The position numbers and the translations under genes were made by a program. The notes under the pieces are model-generated. The model made no database searches and had not been told where the DNA came from. It saw nothing but the letters and a program-made list of their open reading frames with translations. A stretch of DNA of 64,000 nt, from contig OZ023218.1 of the NCBI GenBank assembly GCA_963995525.1, forward strand, positions 49,718,681 to 49,782,680. Direction: 5' to 3'. Position 1 is the first letter of the stretch. Each line of letters opens with the position of its first letter. This document shows positions 44,001-57,540 of the stretch, piece by piece. Source of the stretch: Escarpia spicata. Lineage: Eukaryota > Annelida > Polychaeta > Sabellida > Siboglinidae.

Positions 44001-46620
44001 ATAAATTTTGTTGGCTTGACGGACTTTGTTGCTAAGCAATATGTCACGTGATGAATAGGTCAATTAGCGATGCCATTTCTCACTCTTTTAATTTTGCTTC
44101 CACGTTACACACATGATTATATAAGTACTTGTTAAATCATGCTAAGTGTAGTTCTATTTTGTTAAATAAGGTCATATGTCACAAATCTTGTTAAATATGT
44201 TTAAATTGTGTTTAATCTTTTTAATTATTGTTAAATGTTATTAAATCATACACATCCATCACTCGCGCGTTAATTATGGTAATATCGCCCAATATTAGAC
44301 AATAAACGTACACATATTCAAGTGTTGGACTATAACAAATTTCCTTTGCTTCTTGGTGACAAGGAATGCACACACACGGTGGTTACTGATTGTCAGTTTA
44401 AATCGTAAGCTGATTTATATTAGATCCAGAAGTGCGAAAACAGCGAGTAGTTAAGAGTTACGACGGACTTGCGTCTCTGCTAGGGCGTTGGACTATACGT
44501 AATATATTGCCTGCCCCCAATACACACCTGCTATATGAAGCGGTGTATTAAGCGTAAACGTAATAACGTTAACACATCTTCAATGACTGAACAACCGCAG
44601 AGACGATGCCGTTAACTGAGCAATCACTGAAAGAAAACTATACGTGTGAAACGGTAATGGTGCCGTATTTTGTTGCGTTACGATAAAAGTTGTAAACACG
44701 AGAATTGATAACCTCGTTTGAATTACGTAGCAACTACCGACAGTTGGCTTATGCAAACGCGCAAAGGCCAGAGTGCAAACAAATATGGCCGCCATAAAAA
44801 GCAACTAAATCGTGCGGCGAATAAAAATCAAAGACACGTGTAAATCACCAGCGAATGACTGTCATTCGCTGCCATCCAGGGGCTGTGCTGTAATGAAATT
44901 ACGCCCTACGCGTGGAGTCTGCCTTCTAATGGGGGGTTCTGTGGAAGTTAGGCGACCACATCAAAGAGCGCTGTTTTGTATCGCTGCAGGCTTCAGCCTA
45001 GGATTCGATGCCACGGGGCAATGAGCGATATATGGGTGAATTCGAGACGTCCTTCCCTTGATGTCACAGATTGCACTGCATCGCGTTAAGGACACAAGTG
45101 TCGCGTGTGTAATCACTGCCGAGAGGACTCTAAATGTATTGGCTTTAACGGAAACATTAACGTTGAATCTACTAAGGCATTGATAAAGAGTTGGCTTTTA
45201 ATAACAAAGTGAAATTATATACGGTTTATTATGATTATAACTGTTGTTTCGGACATGTCGGAAGCATGTGATTATTATTTAAATACGGATGCAATACCTA
45301 CAGGTGTTGGCGTGTAATGAAAGAGTATGTAGCTGTACAATCTAGACTGAATGTCATGTGTATTCCCTGTTTATAATAAACATATTATTGGCATACATTC
45401 GATGAAACGCATAACATATATTCTAATATATGTTAATAATAAACTATATAATTATTTCCTTCATAAAGGACCTGTTCCAAGAAAAATGTAGCGAATACTA
45501 ACGACTATACAAGTATACCAACACAAACTTGAAGGGTAAAATTAATTATTGTCCGTTATGTTTGGTCTGTGATGTTACGTACAGTTGAAGAGTGGAGCCA
45601 ATTGGTATACGATACATATTAGCAGCCACCAAAATGCACTTTCTTGGGGAAACTAAACATTTAATTTTGTAGTGCACAACACCGGAGAGGTGACTATTGC
45701 GATACTATTGAGATAGTTGTATTACTATTGCAATAATTTTGCAATAATGTTACGGAAAAGCAAATAATCAGGAAAGCTGTCCCAATTCATAATTTATGGG
45801 TGGTTATGTAGCTAGACCTAGGAGTGAATTGGATAGATTAAGTGAATTCGTGAACGAGAATGATTTGCCCGACGATTATTTATGTTATAGATTGAAAATA
45901 AGTAACCCTAGCTCACTGAGTTTGTATCTATATAAGCACTATATATATTATTATATTGCCAAACAAAGTTGAAAACGTGATATAATGACATAATCATAGC
46001 TCTGCTGCTTGGTTTTGTCAACAATCTGTACTATATATATTTCAGAGTACTCTTGGCGATAACTGTCAATAGAAACATTTGCCATCGATATATGTCGTCA
46101 AGGTGTATTGTTATAGCAGTAAAACACAGTACAATTGAACGAGTATGACAAACAAAAAGAAAACTTTAAATTACAACAACAACCAGCGTGTGACAATGGC
46201 TACCTTAAATCACAACGTTACAAACATACCCAAAATTAACTAATACAACATGTTAAGTAAAATTTAATGGATCATATAAGGACACCGAACAACTGTGACC
46301 TATAACGGAAGCCGTTTCTGTCTCAAACGGTACAAGACACGTCATTTAACGATGACAAATGTAACATTTGTGTTTGGGTATTACGTTTTGACAAAGATGT
46401 AAACAGTTGTAAGTTATAAAACTGCTTACTAAGTTAGTTAGTTAGAGAGCCAGTTAGTCATTTATTAGTTAGTCAGTTAGTCATTTGTTAGTTAGTCCTT
46501 AGTCTTCTCATTAGTCATAATCATTTAGTCAGCCAATTAGTTGATTAGTCGTTTAGTCAGTTAGTCGGTTAGTCAGTTAGTCAATTAGTGACTGAGGAGT
46601 GAATGGGTGAATGGTTGAAT
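44001..46620. other. No gene recognised
   Basis: AT-rich intergenic sequence with no motif-bearing frame. A ttagt-rich (gttagtcattag) stretch at 46430-46590 leads into the (GAGT)n tract. Confidence 0.45.
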
Positions 46621-46627
46621 GGGTGAG

Positions 46628-47317
46628 TGGGTGAGTGAGTGAGTGAGTGAGTGAGTGAGTGAGTGAGTGAGTGAGTGAGTGAGTGAGTGAGTGAGTGAGT
46701 GAGTGAGTGAGTGAGTGAGTGAGTGAGTGAGTGAGTGAGTGAGTGAGTGAGTGAGTGAGTGAGTGAGTGAGTGAGTGAGTGAGTGAGTGAGTGAGTGAGT
46801 GAGTGAGTGAGTGAGTGAGTGAGTGAGTGAGTGAGTGAGTGAGTGAGTGAGTGAGTGAGTGAGTGAGTGAGTGAGTGAGTGAGTGAGTGAGTGAGTGAGT
46901 GAGTGAGTGAGTGAGTGAGTGAGTGAGTGAGTGAGTGAGTGAGTGAGTGAGTGAGTGAGTGAGTGAGTGAGTGAGTGAGTGAGTGAGTGAGTGAGTGAGT
47001 GAGTGAGTGAGTGAGTGAGTGAGTGAGTGAGTGAGTGAGTGAGTGAGTGAGTGAGTGAGTGAGTGAGTGAGTGAGTGAGTGAGTGAGTGAGTGAGTGAGT
47101 GAGTGAGTGAGTGAGTGAGTGAGTGAGTGAGTGAGTGAGTGAGTGAGTGAGTGAGTGAGTGAGTGAGTGAGTGAGTGAGTGAGTGAGTGAGTGAGTGAGT
47201 GAGTGAGTGAGTGAGTGAGTGAGTGAGTGAGTGAGTGAGTGAGTGAGTGAGTGAGTGAGTGAGTGAGTGAGTGAGTGAGTGAGTGAGTGAGTGAGTGAGT
47301 GAGTGAGTGAGTGAGTT
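46628..47317 (+). repeat. (GAGT)n microsatellite, about 690 bases, essentially pure
   Basis: Longer and purer than the (GAGT)n in hexokinase intron 7. Flanks grade into gttagt/ttagtc variants. Confidence 0.98.
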
Positions 47318-47695
47318 GGTTAGTTGGTTAGCTGTTTGTTTACTAAAACAGGATGAACGATGTGCCAATTGACGCACGGTTCCTTGCTTTCAGACCTATT
47401 GTAAAATGCCTACATTTAGCACGAGTGGGTTGTTTACTTGAAAATGCATGCACAACGTGTTGTGGGTAACATACCGACTACGTGACAGTCTCAACACAAT
47501 GTATTACTAGTAATTGTTGGCGTAGTCGGTGTCTCCAATTCCACCAGCATTGCGTGACAAGCGATGGTCTGACAGTGTCATCACTACTTCACACAACAAT
47601 AAACATTTATCCTAAACATTGTTAAGAAAATGTGCGTATTAAGTTGCAAAATTGTGAACTAGATATTGAACATCGTTTTGAGATACCTCGTTTGT

Positions 47696-47696
<1 letters not shown>

Positions 47697-47737
<41 letters not shown>
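47697..47737 (+). repeat. (TA)n microsatellite
   Basis: Pure dinucleotide tract. Confidence 0.95.
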
Positions 47738-47739
<2 letters not shown>

Positions 47740-47896
47740 TGTGGTTTTTGATATTTTGTTCAAAATTAAGTAAACTTTAAAAAAGTGAACTTTTGAGAAG
47801 AAAGGTTTAAAAAATGTGGCTACGTCAAAGTCAATGACCAATTTAACCATTAATGCAATGTGTTATTAGTTTATATTATTTGTCGAGGAAAATTAC

Positions 47897-48042
47897 CTGG
47901 AGTTTGAAAGATGAGACTTTAAAGTACACATTTCTGTCACAATCAGAACATGATGGGACATGACCTCGACTCGTAATGATACTAAATGGCGACAATACTG
48001 TAAACAGCGTGTCTCGTACACGGAATGCAAGGTCTGTATGTT
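47897..48042 (-). CDS. Candidate internal exon, unknown protein
   Basis: 146 bases bounded by a strong acceptor (ttttttttttacatag) and a good donor (ctccag/gtaatt), open throughout (2 + 144 nt). The peptide HTDLAFRVRDTLFTVLSPFS ends with CSDCDRNVYFKVSSFKLQ. Codon-like composition contrasts with the AT-rich flanks. Not recognised; partner exons not found. Confidence 0.4.
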
Positions 48043-48149
48043 CTATGTAAAAAAAAAAAGCAATCAGCACAAAACCAGCTCTGCCAAACCTACTTAGTGT
48101 GTACACATATTTGCTTCAGGTTTTTTTCTGCGTATGGTTTGTTGAATAC

Positions 48150-48201
48150 AACGTCACAACGTCACAACGTCACAACGTCACAACGTCACAACGTCACAAC
48201 G
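48150..48201 (+). repeat. 10-bp minisatellite (acaacgtcac, 5-6 units)
   Basis: Each unit contains acgtca, a CRE half-site-like string. Confidence 0.95.
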
Positions 48202-48599
48202 CAGGTCGTGAAGAATAGTTTTGTTTGGAAAAGTTGAAATAATTAATTCAGAACATATCAGCAACATTGTTATACAATACAGTATATTAACCAACACATT
48301 ACAGATTTGTGATATATAATTCATGACGACGTTGCCATGTGTGATTCAGTTTGAATTAGTTAGGTAAGATATGTAAAGTACATTACGTAAAGTGCATTTC
48401 TAATATGAGCCAGGGAGACTTACACTAAGCCCAACATAGATTGCAATCACACGAGCTACACTGGTAATGAACTCGTAACCTCGTACGTGCAACGTGCTTG
48501 TGGGGGATAGTATTATAGGTATTGTCTATATGTCAATATTTTTTCTATTTGTTATAGCAGTTAACGCAATATAATATTTGTATGTAACTAGTCTATGAC

Positions 48600-48835
48600 A
48601 GGCAGCCAGAAAGGCAGGCTTATAGGCAGGCAGGCAGGCAGACAGACAGACAGACAGACATACAGACAGACAGACGGGCGGACGGACGGACGGACGGACG
48701 GACGGACGGACTGACGGACGGACGGACGGACGGACAGACGGACAGACGGACAGACGGACAGAGAGACAGACAGCAGACAGACAAACAGACATACATGTAT
48801 ATAGACAGACAGACAGACAGACAGACAACAGACAG

Positions 48836-48869
<34 letters not shown>

Positions 48870-48872
48870 AAC
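48600..48872 (+). repeat. (CAGA)n/(CGGA)n tetranucleotide array
   Basis: Blocks of cagg, caga and cgga. Confidence 0.95.
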
Positions 48873-49736
48873 CTGATTATAGAAAGACAGATGTACGTAA
48901 ATATACTTCACTTTGACCCATATTATTCAACAAGTGAGTATCTAATGTGTAGCAACAACCAACTGTGTAAAGATGTGTTCACGTATTAGGTGACAGTGTC
49001 TGCAAGTGGGTCTACTATAGTAAATAGTCCTTGCTTTATATGACATCATTAACTTCACGCGAAATCACCAACACAAAAACGATAACAGCGAACCATTTCT
49101 ACAGCAATTTACGCGTATGCATTCACAGTTTACGCGGACTCTATTCACGGAACGAGTACGCCGAAGCGACAACATCATACTTCATATCACTAAATTTAAA
49201 TGCTCTCCGCTTATTACCGATTCAAAATACGATCGCAGCCAGCGGGCAAATGTCGAGGTTCAACCGCACAGCATGCGTACATCTAGGGGCGCGCGTGCGC
49301 TGCAATTTCGCGACAGATGGTACGCTTTGCAAGGGGAACCACAAGTATTGACACCGCCTATATAACTTCACTCACGGGTCAGCGGGTAACAATGCCCGAG
49401 TCACTGTCGACCGACGAAGGCGCATTCGTGGTACTCGGCGTCGTTTTCTGTCGTTGTGCAAAAACGTCAGCAGACTTCAGCGAACTCGGGGTGGAAAAGA
49501 TGAACGGGGAATGCGAGTTAGTATTCTATAGACCCCTTCACTTGTGTTCATTCTGTTGGGCCGAAGCATCTCTTACACTGGTATTGCTTACACTTTTCCA
49601 ATCTTGTACAACCAAAAGACATCCACAGTTCGCTACATCGACATTATCATAACTCAAATATCGATTATAAGAACATTTGCAAAACAATCGGGATTCGAAG
49701 TTTGTGTTTTTTAAGAATTCTCGGCATTACCTACAC

Positions 49737-50133
<397 letters not shown>

Positions 50134-50374
50134 TAAATATGGACTATTTCTAATAATCTAGCACAATACACGTATGCAGAACGATCACTAACGCGTTTAA
50201 AAAGCAAAAACTATCTAACAAAAGTGATATGCAACATATTTTGGCTGCGATTTTTTATTAGATCCTGAACACGCTATAAATATAAATTGTGTTAAAACGA
50301 CTGACGACATTGTTGTGTATATAGCCCTAACGGCATATTTAAAAACAAATAACAGATATAAAAGTGTCACAATA

Positions 50375-50382
50375 GGATATAT

Positions 50383-50438
<56 letters not shown>

Positions 50439-50530
50439 TCCTAACAGCAGCATACGTCGACCAGATATGCATAAGGGACCACCTTAGGCAGACCACCGTT
50501 TTTAGGCAGACCAGAGCTGGTCTGCATAAA
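50375..50530 (-). repeat. TA-linked short repeat, copy 1
   Basis: (TA)n followed by cctaacagcagcat...gaccagatatgcat...ttaggcagacca. Same layout, reversed, at 54255-54345 and, partially, at 50695-50780. Confidence 0.6.
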
Positions 50531-50694
50531 GTGTTGACCCCTGATTGCGTAGACAGTATCGTTTATTTTATAATTTGAACTGTTAGTGTATGTAGTATAC
50601 CCAGACATATAATGATATCAATAATTATTTGCACCAAAAAATTATTTTTTTGGATTTTGGGAGACGTTTTCTCGGAGGTTGTATATCCTATCTC

Positions 50695-50729
50695 TCATAA
50701 TGGAGCGGTCGACCTATGCTGCCCTTAGG

Positions 50730-50776
<47 letters not shown>
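50695..50776 (+). repeat. TA-linked short repeat, copy 2
   Basis: ggtcgacctatgctgcccttaggc joined to (TA)n. Fragment. Confidence 0.5.
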
Positions 50777-50784
50777 TAGATAAC

Positions 50785-50890
50785 GCTGCTGTGTCCCTAT
50801 TATCTTGTTCGCTATTACCTGATTTATTTTACATTCTAGAAAAAGTTCTCAGGTATTCAACCATGCAAACTGGAAAATACATAACAAAAC
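50785..50890 (+). repeat. Dispersed repeat family 4, copy 1
   Basis: Shares tcc(c)tattatc-tgttcgc, ttattttacattctaga and cattcaacc with 60090-60210. Confidence 0.5.
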
Positions 50891-51137
50891 TGTTCAGTCA
50901 AATTGCCTCTCGGTGTCAAGTGTCAAGTATGACCATGTACTTCCTTCGAAATACTTGCAGGCTATTTACGCTTCTATGCCTGCTGCGGAATGAATTGATT
51001 TATTTTCGGAAATACACGCGATACTACGTCGCTGTCATTGGAACTGCTATTGGGTCTGTAGCTATTACTGAGAAGATGATAACGAAGAAGAAGACGTTTG
51101 TTTGACCGCATCTATACATTACTGTGCTAAAGTTGGG

Positions 51138-51218
51138 CCATTGTCACACTATTGTCACACTATTGTCACACTATTGTCACACTATTGTCACACTATTGTC
51201 ACACTATTGTCACACTAT
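51138..51218 (+). repeat. 11-bp minisatellite (cacactattgt x7)
   Basis: Perfect 11-mers immediately upstream of dispersed repeat family 2 copy 2 (51225-51310). Confidence 0.95.
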
Positions 51219-51224
51219 TTCCTC

Positions 51225-51315
51225 ACAGAAGCCGAAGTCCACTCGCCTCGTTTTATGTTTATCCGCTTCCTTCAACCATTGGCCTCGGATCTATCAATTG
51301 GCGATGCATTTCAAA
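51225..51315 (+). repeat. Dispersed repeat family 2, copy 2
   Basis: gaagtccactcgcctcgtttta ... tccgcttccttcaaccattggcc. Confidence 0.6.
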
Positions 51316-51585
51316 AACACAACGGTAGTTACTTAGAGTAATTTACTGAAGTATTTGCGATATGCTATGTTTTTCTGAAGGACTGACTGCTACCTGAGAG
51401 AATTGAATGGTGACAACTTTTGAGATAGCGCCACTGTGAACGCGTTTAGGATCAACATATTGCGCATAGCTGGCAGAGAGAGCTCAATACAGAGGGAGGG
51501 ACCTGGCGAGATATTATGCGAGCTTTATGGGCCAAACGGCACGAAGAGGATAAGTAAGTAATATATGGTAGGCCTATTGTAATAG

Positions 51586-52053
51586 ATGAAACATCGAGTA
51601 ATACCGACTGACACCTTGACATTGCGGTCTACTCCGCCGTTAATGGAGACTGTCACCGAACGATATCGTCGCGTGCGTGTCGTAGATAAGGATCGGACAG
51701 TGTGTCAGTTACCTGACGGGCGTGGTGCGATGCCACGCGTTCGCTATCGGACACCATATGGTGGCTCAATCATCCTGATGACACCACAACGCTACCCCGT
51801 TACATTGCGTGTATGGTCGGTCATTAACCCGTGCATCAGAGCGGGGGACGAGATGTTCTACCGCACAGCGAACGGTCTCCGTGCAGTTGTGGCTTTGATC
51901 GGTCGACGAGTCGTAATTCTGGAGTGGGTGTTGTCCGGTTTAACGACGGACAATCGTCCGTGTGCGCGATATTGCATCGACCCGACAATTCATGTCGCTT
52001 GGCGAGTTTTTAGAGAAATCCGCGACAGAAGCGCAATGGCGGAGGAAGACTGA
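51586..52053 (+). CDS. Unassigned 155-residue ORF
   Basis: An intact ATG-to-TGA frame with protein-like, GC-richer sequence in an AT-rich setting. It is Arg- and Val-rich (RYRRVRVVDKDRTVCQLPDG, RYPVTLRVWSVINPC, RRVVILEWVLSGL). The start follows an acceptor-like tattgtaatag, and AATAAA occurs at 52301-52306. No signal peptide, no membrane helix, no recognised family. It could be a host single-exon gene, a last exon, or a TE-encoded ORF. Confidence 0.4.
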   Translation: MKHRVIPTDTLTLRSTPPLMETVTERYRRVRVVDKDRTVCQLPDGRGAMPRVRYRTPYGGSIILMTPQRYPVTLRVWSVINPCIRAGDEMFYRTANGLRAVVALIGRRVVILEWVLSGLTTDNRPCARYCIDPTIHVAWRVFREIRDRSAMAEED

Positions 52054-52429
52054 AAATAACAGGAATAAAGCGACAGACAAAACTAACTCATCCTTGCAAG
52101 GGAAACGTAAGAGTAATGGACGTTTCGCAAAGAAGGTAACTTATTATCCGGAAATTTTACTCATTTATTTGACAGCTCGTACTTTGATACTACCATTATT
52201 TATTTATTTATTATACCGAACTTATAAAGCACTCTTTTCATACATAAAAGCCTGCTCAAAAGCGTTGTACACAATCAATAGAATAACCATAGACAGTAAA
52301 AATAAAGCATGAAAACGATAACATGATAAACAAAAATATTTTAGAAGACTAGATATAATAAAATGAATATATATATATATATGTTCTGTTTTAAAATGTA
52401 ATAAAAACTGACTAGAAAGAGTTAAGCAC

Positions 52430-53005
52430 CAAAATGGGCCAGGAACAAATGTGTTTTTAGCAGCTTCTTGAAAGTGTTCAGTGTTTTTGCTTCACGAATG
52501 TCAGCCGGTAGCACATTCCACAACTTGGCTGCTCAACACTGAAATCTTCTGTCGCCGTAAGTAACTGTTCTAGCCCTTTGAACTTCTAGTGTCACTTTGA
52601 ACTTCTAGTGTCAGCAGAGTCGAAGATAACACCCAGGTTTTTCACACTGTTCACTGATATAATGTCAGTGTCGCCAACACGCACAGTAACGTTTTCCATC
52701 TGCTTGGCATTATGCTTGGATGTGAGCAACACAACCTCAGTCTTTTCACTGTTCAGTTTTAGCATGTTTGCGTGCATCCACCTTTCAAAGTCCGTGAGGC
52801 ACCTCTCAATGAGTTCCAGGGATTATGTTTGGGCTGCACCGTCCGTCGGCTTGAACGAGATGTACAACTGGGTGTCATCCTCATAGAAGTGATAACACAG
52901 TCCACACCGACGGATAATGGCTCCTGGTGGTTTTGAGTACATGGTGTATTTCTTTGGGCCGACAGGCGTGAGAAAATAGCATGTATCACGAACATGGAAG
53001 TACAC
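52430..53005 (-). pseudogene. LINE reverse transcriptase fragment, internally deleted
   Basis: The minus-strand frames read DDTQLYISFKPTDG (part of the YADD box, with Y-E-D-D seen), MHANMLKLNSEKTEVV, VGDTDIISVNSVKNLGVIFD, then a jump to AAKLWNVLPADIREAKTLNT and FKKLLKTHLF. These are RT palm/thumb and C-terminal motifs of CR1/jockey-like elements. The region between is missing. Confidence 0.85.
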
Positions 53006-53009
53006 ATGT

Positions 53010-53717
53010 TCTCATCAGCGGGCGAGACCACCGAGGATTTTAAAGAGAAATTCGGTTTTAAAAGTTCATAGTCGTTTTGATTTACTATAGCTATAAAATC
53101 AAGATCAGACGGTTGTAAATAGCAATGTGTTCATGTTCGGTGTGAACTTTCTTAAGATGAACTCTGAAAAACGCATGTTTTTTATAAACTAAATGTACAA
53201 CCCCGTGATTTGTACAAGGTAAACGTCTGTTCGACTCTGAATGTTCGACATTGTTTATGTGAAAATTTATCTACAAAAGAATCACTGCGTGCAAAGCTCA
53301 GCAGTAAACTAGAACGATAATTTGGTCAACAGAGAAACAAAAGTATAGAATTTATAATTTTATACATTTTTCGAATCAAATTATAATCGAGATAGCAGCG
53401 CGTTGTGGAGTTTGTGTAACGATGGTGTGTGTTTCCTAACATTTGGTAAATACACCTGTATTGGTATCATGGCAGTGACGTATAGGAACTACCAAGTTAT
53501 CAAATCCGGGAGTCGGGCATTTTTGATACCCTAAACAATAAGTAAATTAATATCCAGTGAGAATTGAGATGGATGCTGATGATAAGTTGTGACAAAGTTG
53601 TCCATATCAGGCAGCATCACAACTTTCTATTGCAATAATTTTACATCCGCATTCGTATTTGCCATGCACAGGTTGCGAGGCACGACGGTTCGACCCCGTT
53701 AACAGCGTTACAATGAA

Positions 53718-53720
<3 letters not shown>
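53010..53720. other. No gene recognised
   Basis: AT-rich sequence without motif. Confidence 0.4.

Positions 53721-53762
<42 letters not shown>
53721..53762 (+). repeat. (TA)n microsatellite
   Basis: Pure tract. Confidence 0.95.
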
Positions 53763-53766
<4 letters not shown>

Positions 53767-54254
53767 TCGCTATATATTTCATAAGTAATTCTACAACGTT
53801 TAGGTTTTCGATTTAAAATGACGGCATGCTGCGATATATGAGAATGGAGGACGGACGGAACACGACCGGTAGGAGAGATGAATACCGCGACTCGGTACAT
53901 AGCGACGCATGCGCTGTAGCGGAACGTGAACGATGATGCGTGCCACAGCGTCAGGACAGGTGGCGACACCTGATAGATGATGCGCAGCCGCCTACACATG
54001 TCGTTGCAGCAGCGAGTGAAGTGACGCGTTTGACGTCTCATAAATTACCCACTTTTATCAGTTTCCCCCGATCTACAGAACACAACGCCGCACAGCATTC
54101 GTGGCTACTGTTTGTCTTTAAAGTGCAACGCACAATAGAGACAGTAAAGTGCCTTTTTTCGGTGCAAATAATTCTACGTTTCATTATATTTCTGGTTATA
54201 CCACGTTTACTACCAGTTGCAATGTTAAACTAAACTGTATTATCCACGCAACCA

Positions 54255-54742
<488 letters not shown>

Positions 54743-54754
54743 TTAACTTGGGAT

Positions 54755-54860
54755 ATTGTTCGTTCACCTCCTCCGAGGTGCCGCGGTCCACTCGTCTCTT
54801 CCTACGGTCATTCGCTTCCTTGGACAATTGACCATCTACTAACTGACGGTGTATTACAGA
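54755..54860 (+). repeat. Dispersed repeat family 2, copy 3
   Basis: ggtccactcgtctcttcctac ... ttcgcttccttggacaattgacc. Confidence 0.6.
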
Positions 54861-54869
54861 AAATGCCAC

Positions 54870-55910
54870 GAAGATTATTTACGTACGGGTTGTTTTATTT
54901 GCTCTGCTTTTCCAGAGTGTTTTTTTATTTTACCCGATCAACAGTAGTGACCAATTCTCCATATTCGAGACCTACTTTTGTATTGTTCTCATACAGAACG
55001 CATTAAATAGATAATTTGTGAATACATCTGGTCTACGTCGATAAACGGAGATATAACTGACCGAACGACGGGTTATCCTGAATGGTTATCTGTTAACGTG
55101 TTACCATGTTCTCGACTGGAGTTAATATGCTAGCAAATCAATTCGACGAAACTGCTTATTAAGCGTGCACGCTCCATCCAACCATCAGCGTGTGTATCCA
55201 TCTTCATAAAGCAGCGATAATGCACGTTGACTGCATGTTTCCCGCGTCACTTGCTTCTTTGTCGCGTCGTTGCTCGGCTCTCATGCAAATGGCACCTGGC
55301 CTAAAACTCTCGCAAAAAGGTCATGGCCCTGGTGCCAAAATGCCCAACCACAACAATGAGAAATTGTCGCGGCAATGACATACGCGGCAGCATATGAAAT
55401 AGTGTTCAATTCATACTCTTTATGCGTACGCGCGCGCACGTGTAATTAAGTCGGGTGTTTTACGCTGGCGATAACGTGGCGCGTGGCGTGAATTGTCCTC
55501 CGTTGTGTAGATTGTGGTGGTCAGACGCGACATAGATCTGCTAAGCACGGGGTTTACAACCCGCAGTAACTGAAACCACAGATATCGCAGGGGTGAAATA
55601 TGCAAATCGGCATTCGCTATCAGCGCGTGTCAGTCGTAACCTCGATCGGTGGAAACGGGTTTCCGATCTTTCCGATGGCCTGGTGGTGTTCTCAAAACGC
55701 GGCCATATTGCTAGTGAACAGTTACCATTGTTGCGGTGTCGACTTTTTGTGGAGAGAAGATAAGTAGCAATTACTCGCGTGGCAATTGAAACCGTCAAAC
55801 ATTCATGAGGCATAATGCTCATTCATCGGGTTGGTTTCAGAACTACTGAAGTATTTATATCACTTAGGGTCTATTAAGCCGGGGCTGTCTATTCCTCTTT
55901 TTTTTAAATA
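54870..55910. other. No gene recognised
   Basis: A moderately GC-rich patch at 55430-55760 contains gataa and gcgcgcgcacgtg strings but no frame I trust. Confidence 0.4.
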
Positions 55911-55914
55911 TTGT

Positions 55915-56000
55915 AATGTTCTTAACACTATAATACATATATTGAAAGTATACTACTCACCAAATTGCGTTTAATTAACGAGAAATATTGTTCGTAATTT
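55915..56000 (-). repeat. Dispersed repeat family 3, copy 3
   Basis: gtaatgttcttaacactata and caccaaattgcgt are the reverse complement of the copy at 43530. Confidence 0.5.
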
Positions 56001-56137
56001 TAATATTTGTATATCATCGCTTTAAATGTGCTTTACAGGTGTATTTATAGTCGACGACACACAGCGTAGTATCAGCTTGAAGATGCTTCGATTCTGGATG
56101 TACTCTTTGTCCATAAACTGGGTTTGTGATTGCATGT

Positions 56138-56215
56138 TTGGGGCGCAATGGCGCAGTGTTTAGAACAACGGATTTAAGTCGAGAGAATACAGGTCCAAAT
56201 CTCTTTGTTGCCTTT
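56138..56215 (+). mobile_element. SINE head fragment
   Basis: ggcgcaatggcgcagtgtttagaacaacgg matches the head of SINE copy 2. The B box is degraded (aggtccaaatctc). Confidence 0.6.
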
Positions 56216-56679
56216 TCGGAGGTTGACAATTGTCATTAACAGCACACATTTTGTACTGCGTATGTTGTTGCGTCTGATATATACATGTGTGGCAGTTTAT
56301 TCCCACCTTGGGAATCTCCCCTTAATGTGTCCCCGCCTTAATAAGTTCCGTAACACATATATAAATAAATGCCGTTTTGAAATGAGTGTCATACAGCAAC
56401 AATGTGTGGTAAATATCCTAATTAGTTACTTAAATAATTCGATATATTTAGACTCATGTTAACAAAAATCAGCCACCAGATGTAACTTTGTTTGCAGCTG
56501 AGCAAGTTCTCGTGTGTGTGCGTAACAAACCTCGCGCTGCGAGACAACGACGACGGCGAATCCGAACAATGCCGAACAATGTCTGGGCAGCTTAAACCTC
56601 TATACACGCCACTCAACTTTGATGTTATTCACGAGTCCGAACCCCGAAAGAACGCTAAGCCACTAGTGAGCAAACAAGC

Positions 56680-57060
56680 AATTTAGCAGCAATGAAGCTC
56701 TGAATCAGCCCACAATACATGCCGCGGGACAATTGTATCGTTCGATTGCAGAACGGCACGTGTGCGGTAATGCCTTAATTACGAGGCGGACCTGTTAAGA
56801 GCATGCACATAAAGGCGGCGGCGTCGCTAGTTAGATTCGGGTGCAATCCGCCGAAATAATTCCGGGCGTTGTAAAGTTTCCTCGGAGGCAGGATTAATTT
56901 CCGGAGCGGCGATGGCGAAGAGATTAGGGGAGCGTTCGTTGTGAGGGAACAATAGGCGAGGTTCTATTAGTGGCACTCTCCGGTTACGTGACCGTGGGAG
57001 AGGGCTGCTCCCTGAGGGAGGAAAAGGGGTAAGTTTATCCCCGTGCGACAACTGGTAGAC
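56680..57060. promoter_or_regulatory. GC-balanced non-coding block, possible cis-regulatory element
   Basis: Unlike its AT-rich neighbours. It contains several short strings resembling homeodomain or Sox sites (caattgt, taatta, ggattaat, aacaatagg). No ORF with motif. Inference only. Confidence 0.2.
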
Positions 57061-57207
57061 TTGTCAAATGTGTTGCCATAGCAGCTTAGAACACACATCG
57101 ACTGATGTCACAGTTGTGGATGCCAGTCTTGAGTAAACTATATTTATAATTATATTTGTGTATATGTCATGGCTGTCTGCATGTTTATGTGTGTCCGCGT
57201 GTCCGCG

Positions 57208-57208
<1 letters not shown>

Positions 57209-57276
<68 letters not shown>

Positions 57277-57280
57277 GCAT
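57209..57280 (+). repeat. (TGTC)n microsatellite with flanking (GT)n to 57520
   Basis: Pure tgtc core followed by degenerate gtgtgt and gcgcgc. Confidence 0.95.
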
Positions 57281-57540
57281 GTCTGTCCCTATCTGTCCGT
57301 CTGCCTCCGCGCGTGCGCGTGCTCGTGTGTGTCTGAGTATATGTGTATGTTTGTCTGTCTCTGTGTGCGTGTGTGTCTCTGTATATGTTTGTTTGTGCTT
57401 ATCTGAGTTTGCGTGTGAGTGTGTGTGTCTGTGCGTGTGTGTGTTGTGTGTGTGCGCGCGCGCATTTGTGTGTGTGTGGGTGTGTGTGTGTGTCTGTGTG
57501 TTTGTTCGTGTGTGTGGCTACATGCATATCTATCTATGTG

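Noticed and set aside
46577..47377. 266-residue SLTH repeat ORF
   Set aside because: Pure tetranucleotide microsatellite with a 12-base coding period; no unique sequence.
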